Positions 16,055 through 24,847 of a stretch of 64,000 nucleotides of DNA are shown here, piece by piece. Position numbers and translations under genes: made by a program. This DNA is from JAUMBM01 sp964441755 (lineage in GTDB: Bacteria; Bacteroidota; Bacteroidia; Chitinophagales; Saprospiraceae), in contig CAYTVG010000007.1 of NCBI GenBank assembly GCA_964441755.1, positions 169,060 to 233,059 of the forward strand, read 5' to 3'. The notes below the pieces were generated by a model that was given only the letters and a program-made list of their open reading frames with translations, was not told where the DNA came from and did no database searches. Position 1 is the stretch's first letter; each line of letters opens with the position of its first letter.

Positions 16055-17205
16055 ATACACCCCTCAGCATACCTGCCAAACTCCCGGGCATAGGGACTTC
16101 CATCTTCACCGTCATGTCGGCGCTCGCCAACGAATCGGGCGCCATCAACCTCTCGCAGGGTTTTCCCGACTATGACCCGCCGGCCGAGCTCATTGACCTG
16201 AGCTGCCACTACCTGCGGTCGGGCAAAAACCAGTACGCCCCCATGGCGGGTGTCATGGAGCTGCGGGAAAAAATTGCTGCCAAAATTGCGGCTCTCTACC
16301 AGCGGGAAGTCAGCCCCCTGCACGAGATTACCATTACAGCGGGTGCTACCCAGGCCATTTTTACCGCCATCAGCGCGCTCATACAGCCGGGCGATGAAGT
16401 CATCCAACTGGAGCCTGCCTACGATTGCTATCGGCCGGCGGTAGAGTTGCAAGGCGGGCGGGTGCGTTCCTACGAGCTGTCGGCGCCGGATTTTCGGCCC
16501 GACTGGTCGGCCATCGAAGCCCTCATAAGCCCCCGCACGCGACTCATCATCATCAATACCCCCCAAAACCCCAGCGGACAGGCATTTAGTGATGCCGACT
16601 GGCGGCAGCTTGCGGCCATCATCCGCGACAAGAACATATTTGTGCTCAGCGATGAAGTCTACGAGCATTTGGTCTTCGACGGGCAGCAGCACGCCAGCGT
16701 GATCCGCTATCCCGAGCTGTACGACCGAAGCCTGGCCGTCTTTTCCTTTGGCAAAACCTTCCACAATACGGGTTGGAAGATAGGCTATTGCGTAGCGCCC
16801 CCACAGTTGACTGCCGCCTTTCGCAGCGTGCACCAGTTCAATGTGTTTTCGGTGCAGACACCTGCCCAGTATGCGCTGGCCGATTATCTGGACCAGGCAG
16901 ATCACTACCGCTCGCTACCCGATTTTTACCAGGCCAAGCGCGACTTTTTCCGCGCAGGCCTTGCCGGCAGCCGGCTGCAGCCGCTGGCCTGCGCGGGCAC
17001 CTATTTTCAGGCCGTCGACTACAGTGCCGTCAGCGACCTGCCCGACACGGATTTTTGCCGGCAACTGACTACAGAGACCGGCGTAGCGGCCATCCCCTTT
17101 TCGGTATTTTACGGCAGCGGCCGCGACCAGCGGCTTATTCGCTTTTGTTTTGCCAAAAAAGAGGAGACGCTCACAGCGGCACTTGAGCGCCTGTGCAGGC
17201 TGTAG
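16051..17205 (+). CDS. PLP-dependent aminotransferase, methionine-type (YbdL-like)
   Basis: A protein of 384 residues, fold type I class I/II aminotransferase. Visible landmarks are NLSQGFPDYDPP near the start, the cofactor-contacting loop TAGATQAIF (97-105), Asn173 in PQNPSG, Asp201 and Tyr204 in SDEVYEHL, Schiff-base Lys235 in SFGKTFHNTGWKIGY, and a C-terminal RFCFAKKEETL carboxylate-binding Arg. The close match to the YbdL/kynurenine-aminotransferase-like group suggests transfer of amino groups from methionine or aromatic amino acids, perhaps in methionine salvage. The start overlaps the upstream stop by 4 bp, although that neighbour is an unrelated envelope protein. Confidence 0.85.
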   Translation: MNTPLSIPAKLPGIGTSIFTVMSALANESGAINLSQGFPDYDPPAELIDLSCHYLRSGKNQYAPMAGVMELREKIAAKIAALYQREVSPLHEITITAGATQAIFTAISALIQPGDEVIQLEPAYDCYRPAVELQGGRVRSYELSAPDFRPDWSAIEALISPRTRLIIINTPQNPSGQAFSDADWRQLAAIIRDKNIFVLSDEVYEHLVFDGQQHASVIRYPELYDRSLAVFSFGKTFHNTGWKIGYCVAPPQLTAAFRSVHQFNVFSVQTPAQYALADYLDQADHYRSLPDFYQAKRDFFRAGLAGSRLQPLACAGTYFQAVDYSAVSDLPDTDFCRQLTTETGVAAIPFSVFYGSGRDQRLIRFCFAKKEETLTAALERLCRL

Positions 17206-17363
17206 CCTGCCGCGGGTGTGTGCTATACGTACAAAGGTCGCACACTGTGCAGCCAGCGCCTATGCTTTCGCCCTGCGGGTGCAGGCTGCAGGTATGGGTT
17301 TCTTTACTATGTGACTAAATGTACTACGCTCTGCAGCCGCCAGCCTCCGGCAAATCCCCGGCG

Positions 17364-18017
17364 CTACGACTTTTTTTCCCAAAGCCACAACAGCGACAGC
17401 TGCCCTTCAATAGCCGAAGGCTCAGAAAAATTGAAACCCTGCCCCAGCGGGAAAAGGCTGCTGAAGCCGCGTCGATAGCGGCCTTCGGCCTGTATGCCCC
17501 AGCGGCCGGCCGTGAGCCGGATGCCGGCACTGCCGGCGATGCCGTAGACCATCCGGAGCGGAAAATCGTCGCCGTAATAGGGCATGGCAGGCCAGGCAGG
17601 CGGCAGCACTTCCCGGCTCGACAGCGGTACCGACAGGAAGGGCCCGGCAGTCAGCAAAGGCTGCAGGCGGCCACGGCCAAAAAGTACCAGGGTGGAAGGG
17701 CTGAGCGTGAGGTAGCGAATCTGCCGCTCGTAAAAACCCGCTACCTCCGGGGAGGTTTCGCGCCAGCCCCGCTGCTCTGCCGCGAGGCTGAGCAGCAGCC
17801 CGAGATGAGGTTCCGAAACGTAGGACATGAGCAGCCCCCAGCCCGTTCCGGGCAAGGCTGCCTGTGGCACTACCGGAGAAAAGCCTACCTCATTTTGCTG
17901 GTAGGCGGCCGTAACGCCCAGGTGCAGCCGCGGGCGGAAAGCAGTGCTGTCGGCCTGCGCGCCGGCCAGCACGAGCGAGGCCAGCAGGATGGTGATGGTG
18001 TGAATAGCTCTTTTCAT
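17364..18017 (-). CDS. outer-membrane beta-barrel protein, PorT-like size
   Basis: A protein of 217 residues with a signal peptide (MKRAIHTITILLASLVLAGA). The mature chain is amphipathic strands with aromatic girdles (LHLGVTAAYQQNEVGFSP, IQAEGRYRRGFSSLFPLG), ending GQLSLLWLWEKKS, consistent with an OMP_b-brl_2-type barrel of eight to ten strands. A dispersed repeat element begins only 18 bp upstream of the start codon, so its promoter either lies within that element or has been displaced by it. Function unknown. Confidence 0.65.
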   Translation of the reverse strand: MKRAIHTITILLASLVLAGAQADSTAFRPRLHLGVTAAYQQNEVGFSPVVPQAALPGTGWGLLMSYVSEPHLGLLLSLAAEQRGWRETSPEVAGFYERQIRYLTLSPSTLVLFGRGRLQPLLTAGPFLSVPLSSREVLPPAWPAMPYYGDDFPLRMVYGIAGSAGIRLTAGRWGIQAEGRYRRGFSSLFPLGQGFNFSEPSAIEGQLSLLWLWEKKS

Positions 18018-18035
18018 GGCATAAAAATAGTAAGC

Positions 18036-18164
18036 ACTTGTTCGGGATTTTCTGCCTGAGGTAATAATGAACTGTTTTTAGTGCGTTTTGGGTTTTTGAA
18101 TGTGTACAGCCAAGGGCTAAATGGCTGAAAAAAGGCAAAACCGATGAAAAAATCCCGAACAAGT
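18036..18164. repeat. dispersed terminal-inverted-repeat element, copy B (best preserved)
   Basis: A 129-bp element bounded by ACTTGTTCGGGATTTT on the left and its exact reverse complement AAAATCCCGAACAAGT on the right. The left arm continues CTGCC. The inside has TAGTGCGTTTTGGGTTTTTG and AGCCAAGGGCTAAATGGCTG, related to the inner blocks of the other copies. It lies between the 3' end of a zinc-ribbon gene and the start codon of a barrel gene. It encodes nothing. Confidence 0.75.
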
Positions 18165-18186
18165 AGTAAAAATACAACAGCCCGGG

Positions 18187-18603
18187 TTAATCCTGGGGCG
18201 TGTAGGTGGCCTCTTGCGGTTCCTCCATTTTCACCAGTATGACCTCACCCGCTGCCTCGTCGGCAGCATAGCCGTATTCGTAGCAAAATCGGTAGCACAA
18301 GCCCGAAGGCTGGTGGTGCTGGCTGGTGAAAAAATTGAACCGGAAGCCCGCACGCAGCAACTCCTCGCGGGGCAGGCGCGTGCGCCCTGCCTGGGCAAAA
18401 GCAGCCAGGATGCGGCGGTTGCCGCGCAAAAGCCGGTGCGTATGTCGCATAAAAAGGGTCGACTGGCTATTGTGGCGGTTGTGGAAGTTGCTGCGGCAGT
18501 AATCGTCGCAAAACCGCTTGTCGATTCTGCCGCTGAGTGGCTGGCCGCAATGTTGGCAGCTGCCGTCTGTAGCTTTACCTACAACTGTCAGGGAACTTGT
18601 CAT
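18187..18603 (-). CDS. small zinc-ribbon protein, hypothetical
   Basis: A protein of 138 residues from ATG 18603 (MTSSLTVVGKATDGSCQHCG); the frame continues upstream to 18651 but that extension is not typical. Cys16 and Cys19 (CQHC) with Cys32 and Cys36 (FCDDYC) form a likely zinc knuckle of the kind found in a widespread Bacteroidota family (C..CG..F.GR.DK.FC...CR). The remainder is basic and helical and could bind nucleic acid or protein. Role unknown. Confidence 0.65.
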   Translation of the reverse strand: MTSSLTVVGKATDGSCQHCGQPLSGRIDKRFCDDYCRSNFHNRHNSQSTLFMRHTHRLLRGNRRILAAFAQAGRTRLPREELLRAGFRFNFFTSQHHQPSGLCYRFCYEYGYAADEAAGEVILVKMEEPQEATYTPQD

Positions 18604-18675
18604 GGCCTGTGTTTTGCCTAGATAGTCGCAGCACAGGCCCATTTTCCACAAAAAACAGCACCTAAATTTAATTTT

Positions 18676-19356
18676 TTACCGGAGAAAGCGCTGATCGCTC
18701 AGCAGCATATAGTTGCCCCCCAACAGCAAGGAGGTCGCTTCCGGAAAGACGGGGCGAAAAACATTTTTAAAAAACGCTTCCGACTGCTGGTATTCTTCCC
18801 AGGTAAATGCTAAAGAATTGAATAACACAAGCCCGCCGGGACTATGAATGCGCTTCAGCTCCTCCATAAAGTCAGGTGCTAAAAAAGCTGCCGGTATCTG
18901 GTTGTCTTCAAATATATCTACACAAATAAGGTCGTAGGATGCGTCGGGCGAGACCTCTGCGAAGACAGAAGCATCAGCGCAAATCTGCTGCAGCGGACTT
19001 GTAAGATCCCCCAGAAGGTACTTATCGGCCAGCAGGAGTACCTCCTCATCGATATCGATGGCCGTGTAGTAAAAGGACCGGCCGTAGTTGCGTTCAAGCA
19101 TATAGGGTATGCTGCCCAGGCCCAGCCCCAGCAGGAGCACCTCCTCACCCGGAAGCTGCGCCCAGTTGAGCTGGTCAAAGGTCCGGGAAAAATTGGTGTA
19201 GCGGTCTCCGTAAGAATACACAGCATTGGCTGTGCTCAGCTGAAACTGCCCGCGGCGAAGGCTCACTTCGAGCATCGGATTGTAGGGACTGCTCCGCTCT
19301 TCGATGGTTATATCGAAGAGGTAGCTGAGCCATTTTTTCCACACGGGAAGATTCAT
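18676..19356 (-). CDS. spermidine-synthase-fold SAM-dependent protein
   Basis: A protein of 226 residues. The nucleotide-binding signature LLLGLGLGSIPYML (about residues 74-87), an acidic strand end AIDIDEEVL and the later DLICVDIFEDNQIP place it in the spermine/spermidine synthase-like Rossmann superfamily. It is shorter than true spermidine synthases (about 280-300 aa) and lacks the full N-terminal beta domain, so it may act as a methyltransferase-like enzyme on an unknown substrate. The neighbours give no pathway hint. Confidence 0.7.
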   Translation of the reverse strand: MNLPVWKKWLSYLFDITIEERSSPYNPMLEVSLRRGQFQLSTANAVYSYGDRYTNFSRTFDQLNWAQLPGEEVLLLGLGLGSIPYMLERNYGRSFYYTAIDIDEEVLLLADKYLLGDLTSPLQQICADASVFAEVSPDASYDLICVDIFEDNQIPAAFLAPDFMEELKRIHSPGGLVLFNSLAFTWEEYQQSEAFFKNVFRPVFPEATSLLLGGNYMLLSDQRFLR

Positions 19357-19564
19357 CGGTTGCGTATTTAGTACATACTGCGGGCTGTCTGCACGCAGAC
19401 AAGCCCCGGAGGGTATGCGGTATTTTTTTTACTGATCCTCCAGGCGTCTTTCCCGAAGACTTTACCTTTTTTTGTTGCACAGTGCCGGCCATGCGCCTTG
19501 GCAAACGCCAACAGCAGGCATTGTATTGGTTCGCGGGCAGGCAGCAGACCGGCAAGGACGGCAC

Positions 19565-19603
19565 TGTTGGGGATGTTCTACCCGGGGCAGGACATCCCAA
19601 ACA
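19565..19603. repeat. short palindromic derivative of the dispersed repeat
   Basis: TGTTGGGGATGTTCTACCC is followed within 2-3 bases by an imperfect inverted copy (GGCAGGACATCCCAAACA). The arms match the two termini of the 130-bp elements (TGTTCGGGATTTTCTGCC) with the interior lost. It lies 17 bp past the stop of the GlmU-like gene, where it would fold in that gene's transcript and could serve as a terminator. Confidence 0.45.
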
Positions 19604-19619
19604 CAGGCTGAAGTTGCAC

Positions 19620-20840
19620 TCAGGAGGCCGATTTCTTTTTATCCCAGGGGCGATACTGCGAAGATTCCTCAAAAACGTGCAGTAAAATCAGCCGCTCCTG
19701 CACACTCAGTGCCAAACTGCGGCGCTCCATCACCCGGTTGATAGCATCCATGGCTTTTTCGACCTGAAAAGTGCTAATCCCCTGTGGCCCCCCCCAGGAA
19801 AAGGAAGGGATGAACTGCCGGGGAAAACCTGCACCAAAAATATTGGCACTCACGCCCACCACAGTACCCGTATTAAACATGGTATTGATGCCGCATTTGC
19901 TGTGATCGCCCATCAACAAGCCACAGAACTGGAGGCCGCTGGGTGAAAATCGCTGTTCGGCATAGTTCCATACCCGCACCTCATCATAGGTGTTTTTGAG
20001 GTTAGATGCATTGGTATCTGCGCCAATATTACACCACTCGCCAATCACAGAATTGCCGAGATAGCCCTCATGTCCCTTGTTGGAGTAGCCCTGAAAAACT
20101 ACATTGTTGACCTCACCACCCACCTTACAATAAGGCCCCAGGGTGGTAGCGCCATAGATTTTAGCACCCATCTTGAGCACCGAATGTTCGCCCATCGCAA
20201 AGCCCCCCCGAATGAGACAACCCTCCATCACCAGCGAATCCTTGCCGATGTAGACAGGCCCCCGCTCTGTATTCAATACGCTGCATTCTACGCGGGCACC
20301 CTCCTCCAGAAACACCCGGTCGGCTGGTCCGACAACCCGATTGGTGGCCGAAAGCGGTGCAGACACCCGGTTGTGTGTCAGCAGCGCAAAGTCCAGCTCA
20401 AGGGCACGGTCGTTGAGGCGGAAAATATCGTATGCTTTGGAGAGCTTCAACAGTATTTTTTCTTCCACCGGGAAAACCCTGAGCTCCCCGAAATCTTCAT
20501 CTTTCACCATGCTGGCTACCTGCTCACCCGACAACATGGCCGCAATGAGCTCATCGCCCAGCAGTAAAGCCTCGTTCATGGTCATCTGGCGGATAAGCCC
20601 AACCAGCTCCGGCGTAGGCATGACAGAGCCGTTGATCAGAATATTGACCTCACTGTAGGTAGTTGCATACTTGCCGGACAGGTACTCCTGCGTCAGAAAA
20701 GAAACAGGATAACCCAGCATACGTTCCCATTTTTCGCGAATGGTGAGAATGCCCACCCGAAGTTCGCCCATAGGCTTAAGCCAGGTAAAAGGTAAGAGCT
20801 GATCGCGAACTTCGTTATCAAACAGAATTACATTTGGCAT
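19620..20840 (-). CDS. GlmU-like sugar nucleotidyltransferase with left-handed beta-helix
   Basis: A protein of 406 residues from ATG 20840 (MPNVILFDNEVRDQLLPFTW); the open frame extends another 31 codons upstream without merit. The N-terminal ~170 residues resemble the nucleotidyltransferase part of the Bacteroidota GlmU-related family (LPFTWLKPMGELRVGILTIREKWE). The second half has hexapeptide repeats of a left-handed beta-helix (VYIGKDSLVMEGCLI, IYGATTLGPYCKVGG, SVIGEWCNIGADTNASNL). True GlmU is about 450 aa with an LxxGxGTRM loop, which is missing here. The substrate is probably a sugar phosphate but undefined. Expected cytoplasmic. Confidence 0.75.
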   Translation of the reverse strand: MPNVILFDNEVRDQLLPFTWLKPMGELRVGILTIREKWERMLGYPVSFLTQEYLSGKYATTYSEVNILINGSVMPTPELVGLIRQMTMNEALLLGDELIAAMLSGEQVASMVKDEDFGELRVFPVEEKILLKLSKAYDIFRLNDRALELDFALLTHNRVSAPLSATNRVVGPADRVFLEEGARVECSVLNTERGPVYIGKDSLVMEGCLIRGGFAMGEHSVLKMGAKIYGATTLGPYCKVGGEVNNVVFQGYSNKGHEGYLGNSVIGEWCNIGADTNASNLKNTYDEVRVWNYAEQRFSPSGLQFCGLLMGDHSKCGINTMFNTGTVVGVSANIFGAGFPRQFIPSFSWGGPQGISTFQVEKAMDAINRVMERRSLALSVQERLILLHVFEESSQYRPWDKKKSAS

Positions 20841-20936
20841 GACGCGGCTGGTTGTTGTTAGCAAAGGAATAATCAGGTGAGGGAATGGGCTGTAGACGGG
20901 CATTGGAGAGACCCTCCAATACAATAGATACAACGC

Positions 20937-20973
20937 AAAAAAGTCCCGCTCATGACATGAAGGGGACTTTTTT
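20937..20973 (-). terminator. rho-independent terminator after rpmE2
   Basis: Read on the minus strand, the arms AAAAAAGTCCC and GGGACTTTTTT enclose a further small stem (TCATG/CATGA). The run of T after the 3' arm gives a classic intrinsic terminator, 36 bp past the bL31 stop codon and before the GlmU-like gene. Confidence 0.75.
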
Positions 20974-21008
20974 ATTCTTTAGTTCGCACGAACAAAGCAA
21001 GTAATTGA

Positions 21009-21272
21009 TTATTTCTTACCGTAGCGCGAATTGGCGAACTTCTTGTTGAACTTGTCGATACGACCCGCCGTATCAACGAACTTCATCTTACCCGTAAAGA
21101 AAGGGTGTGAGAAGCTGGAAATTTCCAGTTTTACAAGCGGATACTCATTGCCGTCTTCCCATACAATGGTATCTTTGGTGTTGGCGCAGGAGCGACCCAT
21201 CCATGCTTCCTCAACTGAAAAGTCCTTGAAGATTACAGTGCGATAGCTTGCCGGATGAATATCTTTTTTCAT
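21009..21272 (-). CDS. rpmE2: 50S ribosomal protein bL31, type B
   Basis: A protein of 87 residues. MKKDIHPASYRTVIFKDFSV and the C-terminal FFTGKMKFVDTAGRIDKFNKKF are diagnostic of bL31. The zinc-binding CxxC pairs of the type A form are absent and the length fits type B (about 80-90 aa), the zinc-independent form usual in Bacteroidota. It acts on the large ribosomal subunit at the inter-subunit bridge. A strong intrinsic terminator follows, so it is transcribed alone or last. Confidence 0.97.
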   Translation of the reverse strand: MKKDIHPASYRTVIFKDFSVEEAWMGRSCANTKDTIVWEDGNEYPLVKLEISSFSHPFFTGKMKFVDTAGRIDKFNKKFANSRYGKK

Positions 21273-21639
21273 GTCGTGAAAAATTTCAGTATTCGAATAA
21301 ACAAGTGTTCTGACTATATTGCAAGGACATAGCGCAAAAAGTACGTCCTAAACATATCAAACAGCGCGCAAAGGTATAAATATCAACACAAACAAACAAG
21401 CAAAAGCAAGGGTTTATTTTTATATCAGACAATGTGCCCTGATCCGGTGTCCGGACTATGCCCGGGCATTCCGGCAGGAGACGGCAAGGAGGTGTTTTTC
21501 AGCCCGCTGCTGCGTTTTCAAAAGAGCATCGTCATGTTCTTGATTAAACCCTGCAAAGAAAGCGGCGTTCCGGGCAGGCTGAGAAAATCCCGATCGCGCG
21601 CTTAGCACTGCTTTTTCACCAGCGACATACCGATTCTTT
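21273..21639. other. divergent intergenic region with one degenerate repeat element
   Basis: The first ~150 bp upstream of rpmE2 are AT-rich and must carry its promoter. The remainder is mostly occupied by dispersed repeat copy F. No reading frame with coding character is seen on either strand. Confidence 0.5.
21459..21595. repeat. dispersed terminal-inverted-repeat element, copy F (degenerate)
   Basis: The inside shares in order GGCAGGAGACGGCAAGGAGGT, TGCGTTTTCAAAAGAGCATC and the right terminus GAGAAAATCCCGAT with the other copies. The left terminus (CCGGGCATTCCGGCAGG) is eroded. It lies upstream of the DUF2279 gene. Confidence 0.45.
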
Positions 21640-22626
21640 ATGCGTGTATTCCTATGCTTACTGATTTTGTCAGGCCTGTCTGCAGGCCTGTCTGCACAGC
21701 AATCCCTCACAGCAGCCAACTGGCAGGCTTTTCCCGACAGCTTCCGCACTGAGCGCTTCTGGCCGGTCGCTGCCGGCGGAACGCTTGTGTACGGCGCAGT
21801 TTCCTACGGCCTGTACCACGCCTGGTACAAGCAGTATGCACTGGGTGGATTTCGCACCTTTGACGACAGCCGCGAGTGGCTGCAGATGGACAAAATGGGC
21901 CACCTGCTGACGACTTACACAGAAGCGCGGCTGCTCTATGCGGGTGCCCGCTGGACAGGCATGTCGCCCGCCAGATCGCGACTCACCGCCGGGCTGGTCG
22001 CTTCGCTGCTGCAGGGCACCGTAGAAGTAATGGACGGGCTGTCTGCCAACTGGGGCTTTTCCTGGTCCGACATAGCTGCCAACACAGCAGGCATGGCGCT
22101 GTTTGTGGTGCAGGATGCCTATTGGCAGGAGCAAAAATTCAGGCTGAAGCTCTCGGCCAACAGCCGCCCCTATCCCTCCTTATCAGTGCCGTCGGTGACG
22201 GGCAGCGGCAGCAGTGACCTGGCTGGCAGAGCCCGCGAGTTGTACGGCGTCTCCTACGTCGAACGCGCCCTGAAAGATTACAACACCATGACCATCTGGC
22301 TGAGCGGCAACCTGCGCGGACTCGGCGCGGGTCCCCGCTGGCCACAATGGCTCAACCTCTCGCTGGGGTATGGCGCAGAAAATCTGTACGGTGGCTTTGC
22401 CAATGAGTGGAGCGATGAAGCAGGCAATCAGTACCTGCTGGACCCACAAAGCTTCCCGCGCTACCGGCAGTGGTATCTGTCGCCCGACATAGACCTGAGC
22501 AAAATTCCGGTTCGCAAGCCCTGGCTGCGTGCCGTGCTGGGCACCCTCAATTTTATCAAGCTGCCGGCACCCGCTCTTTCGTACAGCCGCGTACAAGGCT
22601 TGCGCGGACACTGGATATATTTTTGA
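21640..22626 (+). CDS. DUF2279 family envelope protein
   Basis: A protein of 328 residues with a signal peptide (MRVFLCLLILSGLSAGLSAQ). The region around residues 40-165 is characteristic of DUF2279: WLQMDKMGHLLTTYTEARLL, LVASLLQGTVEVMDGLSANW and GFSWSDIAANTAGM. Hydrophobic patches may sit in or on the membrane. The C-terminal half is rich in Trp, Tyr and Gly and may form strands. Related YfiM-type proteins are uncharacterised lipoproteins. The convergent gene downstream is separated by a hairpin. Confidence 0.75.
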   Translation: MRVFLCLLILSGLSAGLSAQQSLTAANWQAFPDSFRTERFWPVAAGGTLVYGAVSYGLYHAWYKQYALGGFRTFDDSREWLQMDKMGHLLTTYTEARLLYAGARWTGMSPARSRLTAGLVASLLQGTVEVMDGLSANWGFSWSDIAANTAGMALFVVQDAYWQEQKFRLKLSANSRPYPSLSVPSVTGSGSSDLAGRARELYGVSYVERALKDYNTMTIWLSGNLRGLGAGPRWPQWLNLSLGYGAENLYGGFANEWSDEAGNQYLLDPQSFPRYRQWYLSPDIDLSKIPVRKPWLRAVLGTLNFIKLPAPALSYSRVQGLRGHWIYF

Positions 22627-22692
22627 CCATGGGCAGCCGGCCTGAGGCTTTTCGGCAGAGGCTTCCGCCGCCCTCTCTGCAACATGGCCCGG

Positions 22693-22735
22693 TGTGTCAT
22701 GGGTTTTCTGCCGCCGGCAGAAAACCCATGACACA
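22693..22735. terminator. near-perfect 43-bp palindrome between convergent genes
   Basis: The arms are 21 bp each (left 22693-22713, right 22715-22735) with one base between: TGTGTCATGGGTTTTCTGCC is followed by its reverse complement. The position, 67 bp after one stop codon and 3 bp before the convergent stop, suits a bidirectional terminator, although no extra T-run follows. The GGGTTTTCTGCCG core equals the terminus of the dispersed repeat family. Confidence 0.6.
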
Positions 22736-22738
22736 CGC

Positions 22739-24010
22739 TTAAGCAGTTATTTTTACCAGCACCTTATCAATCCTCGCCCGGTCCATGTCTACAATTTCAA
22801 TTTCAAACTGTCGCCATACCAGCTTTTGTCCTGCGTGGGGTATAGATTTAAGCTCCTGCAAAATGAGCCCGCTGATGGTATTGTGGGGGTAGGCAGCAAT
22901 CAGGTTGTCGAGGTCAAATTTAGACAAAAAATCAGCCAGCGGGTACTGCCCGTCGATCAGCCACGAGCCATCTTCGCGCTCGACGAAGGCAAAATCGTCC
23001 GCGTGAAATTCGGAAACATCCCCAACCAGTGCTTCCAGCAGATCGTTCAGCGTGATTATCCCCTGCAGGTGGCCAAACTCGTCTGTCACCAGTGAATAAT
23101 GGCATTTGCTGGTCTTAAACTTCAGCAGTGCATCGTAAGCGTTGCTGTGTTCGGGCAGGTATTTGGCCTCTTCTATGAAGTTGGCCAGACTAAAGCCGGG
23201 CTCCTCGATATGTGCAAAGATAGCTTTCAGAAAAACCACCCCCAGCAGGTTATCTTTGTCGTGGCGGTAGACAGGATAGACAGAATGCATTTCCCGGCTG
23301 ACTGCCTCTCTGATTTCCCGGGCTGAAAAATCCTCCCTGAGATAAACAATATCCGTTCGATGCGTCATGAGCGAAGCCACCGTTCTGTCTCCGAGATTGA
23401 AAACCCGCTCGACGATATCCTGCTCGATTTCTGCCACCGCACCCGCTTCTGTGCCCTCCTGGATAATTGCCTTAATTTCCTCCTCCGTCACCTTGTCATC
23501 TGAAGAAGGCGTAATCCGGAACAAGCGGATGATGCCATCCGTAGTGATGGTGAGCAGCCATACAAACGGAGAGGTCAGGGCCGTCAGCCATTTCATGGGG
23601 ATGGCCACTAACTTGGCTATTCCTTCGGGATTATTGAGGCCTATACGCTTAGGCACCAATTCGCCCAACACCAACGACAAAAAAGTAATCAACAACAGCA
23701 CTACTGTCACCGCAAGCAAGTGAGCATAGTTTTCCGGCAGGCTGGTCCGCAGGAAAAAAGACTCAAAATCTTCGGTAATATTCTCTCCGCTGAAAATACC
23801 TGTCAACAGCCCGATCAGCGTGATACCAATCTGCACGGTTGAGAAAAAGCGATTGGGGTGATTGATGGTTTCCAAAGCTGCCCGCGCCCGCTGATCGCCT
23901 CGCTTGGAAGCAGATTCAAGCCGGCTTTTACGGGCGGAGACCATCGCTATTTCACTCATCGAAAACAGCCCGTTGAGCAGAATCAGCAGCAGGATGATTA
24001 ATAATTCCAT
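22739..24010 (-). CDS. CNNM/CorC-HlyC family transporter-like protein
   Basis: A protein of 423 residues. The N-terminal DUF21/CNNM transmembrane domain (about 1-180; LLIILLLILLNGLFSMSEIA) is followed by a CBS-domain pair (about 200-320; VASLMTHRTDIVYLREDFS, HYSLVTDEFGHLQGIITLND) and a CorC_HlyC domain at the end. The family contains Mg2+/Co2+ efflux proteins and is often mislabelled haemolysin. Some Bacteroidota members (GldE) support gliding and type IX secretion. I cannot tell GldE from the paralogues by eye. Located in the inner membrane. Confidence 0.85.
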   Translation of the reverse strand: MELLIILLLILLNGLFSMSEIAMVSARKSRLESASKRGDQRARAALETINHPNRFFSTVQIGITLIGLLTGIFSGENITEDFESFFLRTSLPENYAHLLAVTVVLLLITFLSLVLGELVPKRIGLNNPEGIAKLVAIPMKWLTALTSPFVWLLTITTDGIIRLFRITPSSDDKVTEEEIKAIIQEGTEAGAVAEIEQDIVERVFNLGDRTVASLMTHRTDIVYLREDFSAREIREAVSREMHSVYPVYRHDKDNLLGVVFLKAIFAHIEEPGFSLANFIEEAKYLPEHSNAYDALLKFKTSKCHYSLVTDEFGHLQGIITLNDLLEALVGDVSEFHADDFAFVEREDGSWLIDGQYPLADFLSKFDLDNLIAAYPHNTISGLILQELKSIPHAGQKLVWRQFEIEIVDMDRARIDKVLVKITA

Positions 24011-24047
24011 GTGTAATTTGACTATAACTTATGACCGCAGCTACCGA

Positions 24048-24572
24048 CTATTGTCGGGCAATAATAACCTCTTCCAGCAAGCCTGCTTCGGTGATGCGCA
24101 GGTGATTGACAACCGAACTGCCTGCATCGAAGGCCGCCTGCGTAGCTGCCAACTGTCCCATGACAATGTAAATGATATGCGCTTCACTGATGGTAGCCAT
24201 GGACTGTGTAAGTATACCCTGCGCGTAGAAAGTCCCGGCAATAATTTTGTGATCGATGAGATCACCCCGGGCAGAAAAGGTAGCCAGGTGGTAGCTATAG
24301 CTTAGCATTGCCGCCCGCCAGTAGACGATCGTGTAAAAATTACCCACATCTTCAATGCGAAAGCAGGGAACATATTCTGTAACCTCTTCATCGTCAGGCT
24401 CACTGTCGCCGGAAGGAAGAAACTGTCGCACCAATTCTCCCGGCAATGGCTCGTTGTGCTGGCTGAAATCGTGATGCGTATCCTCCCCCAGCGTTACAGG
24501 CAAGGGCACAAGCGGAAAAAACTGCAGCAAATCTGTAATCTCAAAAGAAGTTTCGGAAGTGAAAGCAGCCAT
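24048..24572 (-). CDS. hypothetical protein
   Basis: A protein of 174 residues from ATG 24572 (MAAFTSETSFEITDLLQFFP); a TTG seven codons upstream is less likely. It is acidic and soluble with no signal peptide. The pattern of mixed strands (YVPCFRIEDVGNFYTIVYWR, IIYIVMGQLAATQ) has no motif I know. It lies 37 bp upstream of the CorC-like gene on the same strand and may be co-transcribed with it. Confidence 0.55.
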   Translation of the reverse strand: MAAFTSETSFEITDLLQFFPLVPLPVTLGEDTHHDFSQHNEPLPGELVRQFLPSGDSEPDDEEVTEYVPCFRIEDVGNFYTIVYWRAAMLSYSYHLATFSARGDLIDHKIIAGTFYAQGILTQSMATISEAHIIYIVMGQLAATQAAFDAGSSVVNHLRITEAGLLEEVIIARQ

Positions 24573-24711
24573 GATAGCGAGTTTGTGCTCCAAAGATAAT
24601 ACCTTTTTGTGTACGTCGGTTTTTTAGTGCGTACTGGCGGCGGCGGCCGGCGGGCATCTTCTCACGGATCCGGGACATTTTGGGTTCTGCGCATCTTGCC
24701 CTTACTAAGCA

Positions 24712-24742
24712 CCTGTCAGCCGCTTTTTAAGCGCCTGACAGG
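24712..24742. other. hairpin in divergent region
   Basis: CCTGTCAG pairs with CTGACAGG, enclosing CGCT/AGCG around TTTTA, for a 12-bp interrupted stem. It sits between two start codons, so it is not a normal terminator. It may insulate the two promoters or be a protein binding site. Confidence 0.35.
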
Positions 24743-24847
24743 CCCCCTTTGCCTACGGCATCAAATCCCGGGCGGGCGCTAAATACTTGATTTTTATTTA
24801 GAAGAATTCTAAATAATTTGAGTCAACCCCCTTGTAATCGAACACAT

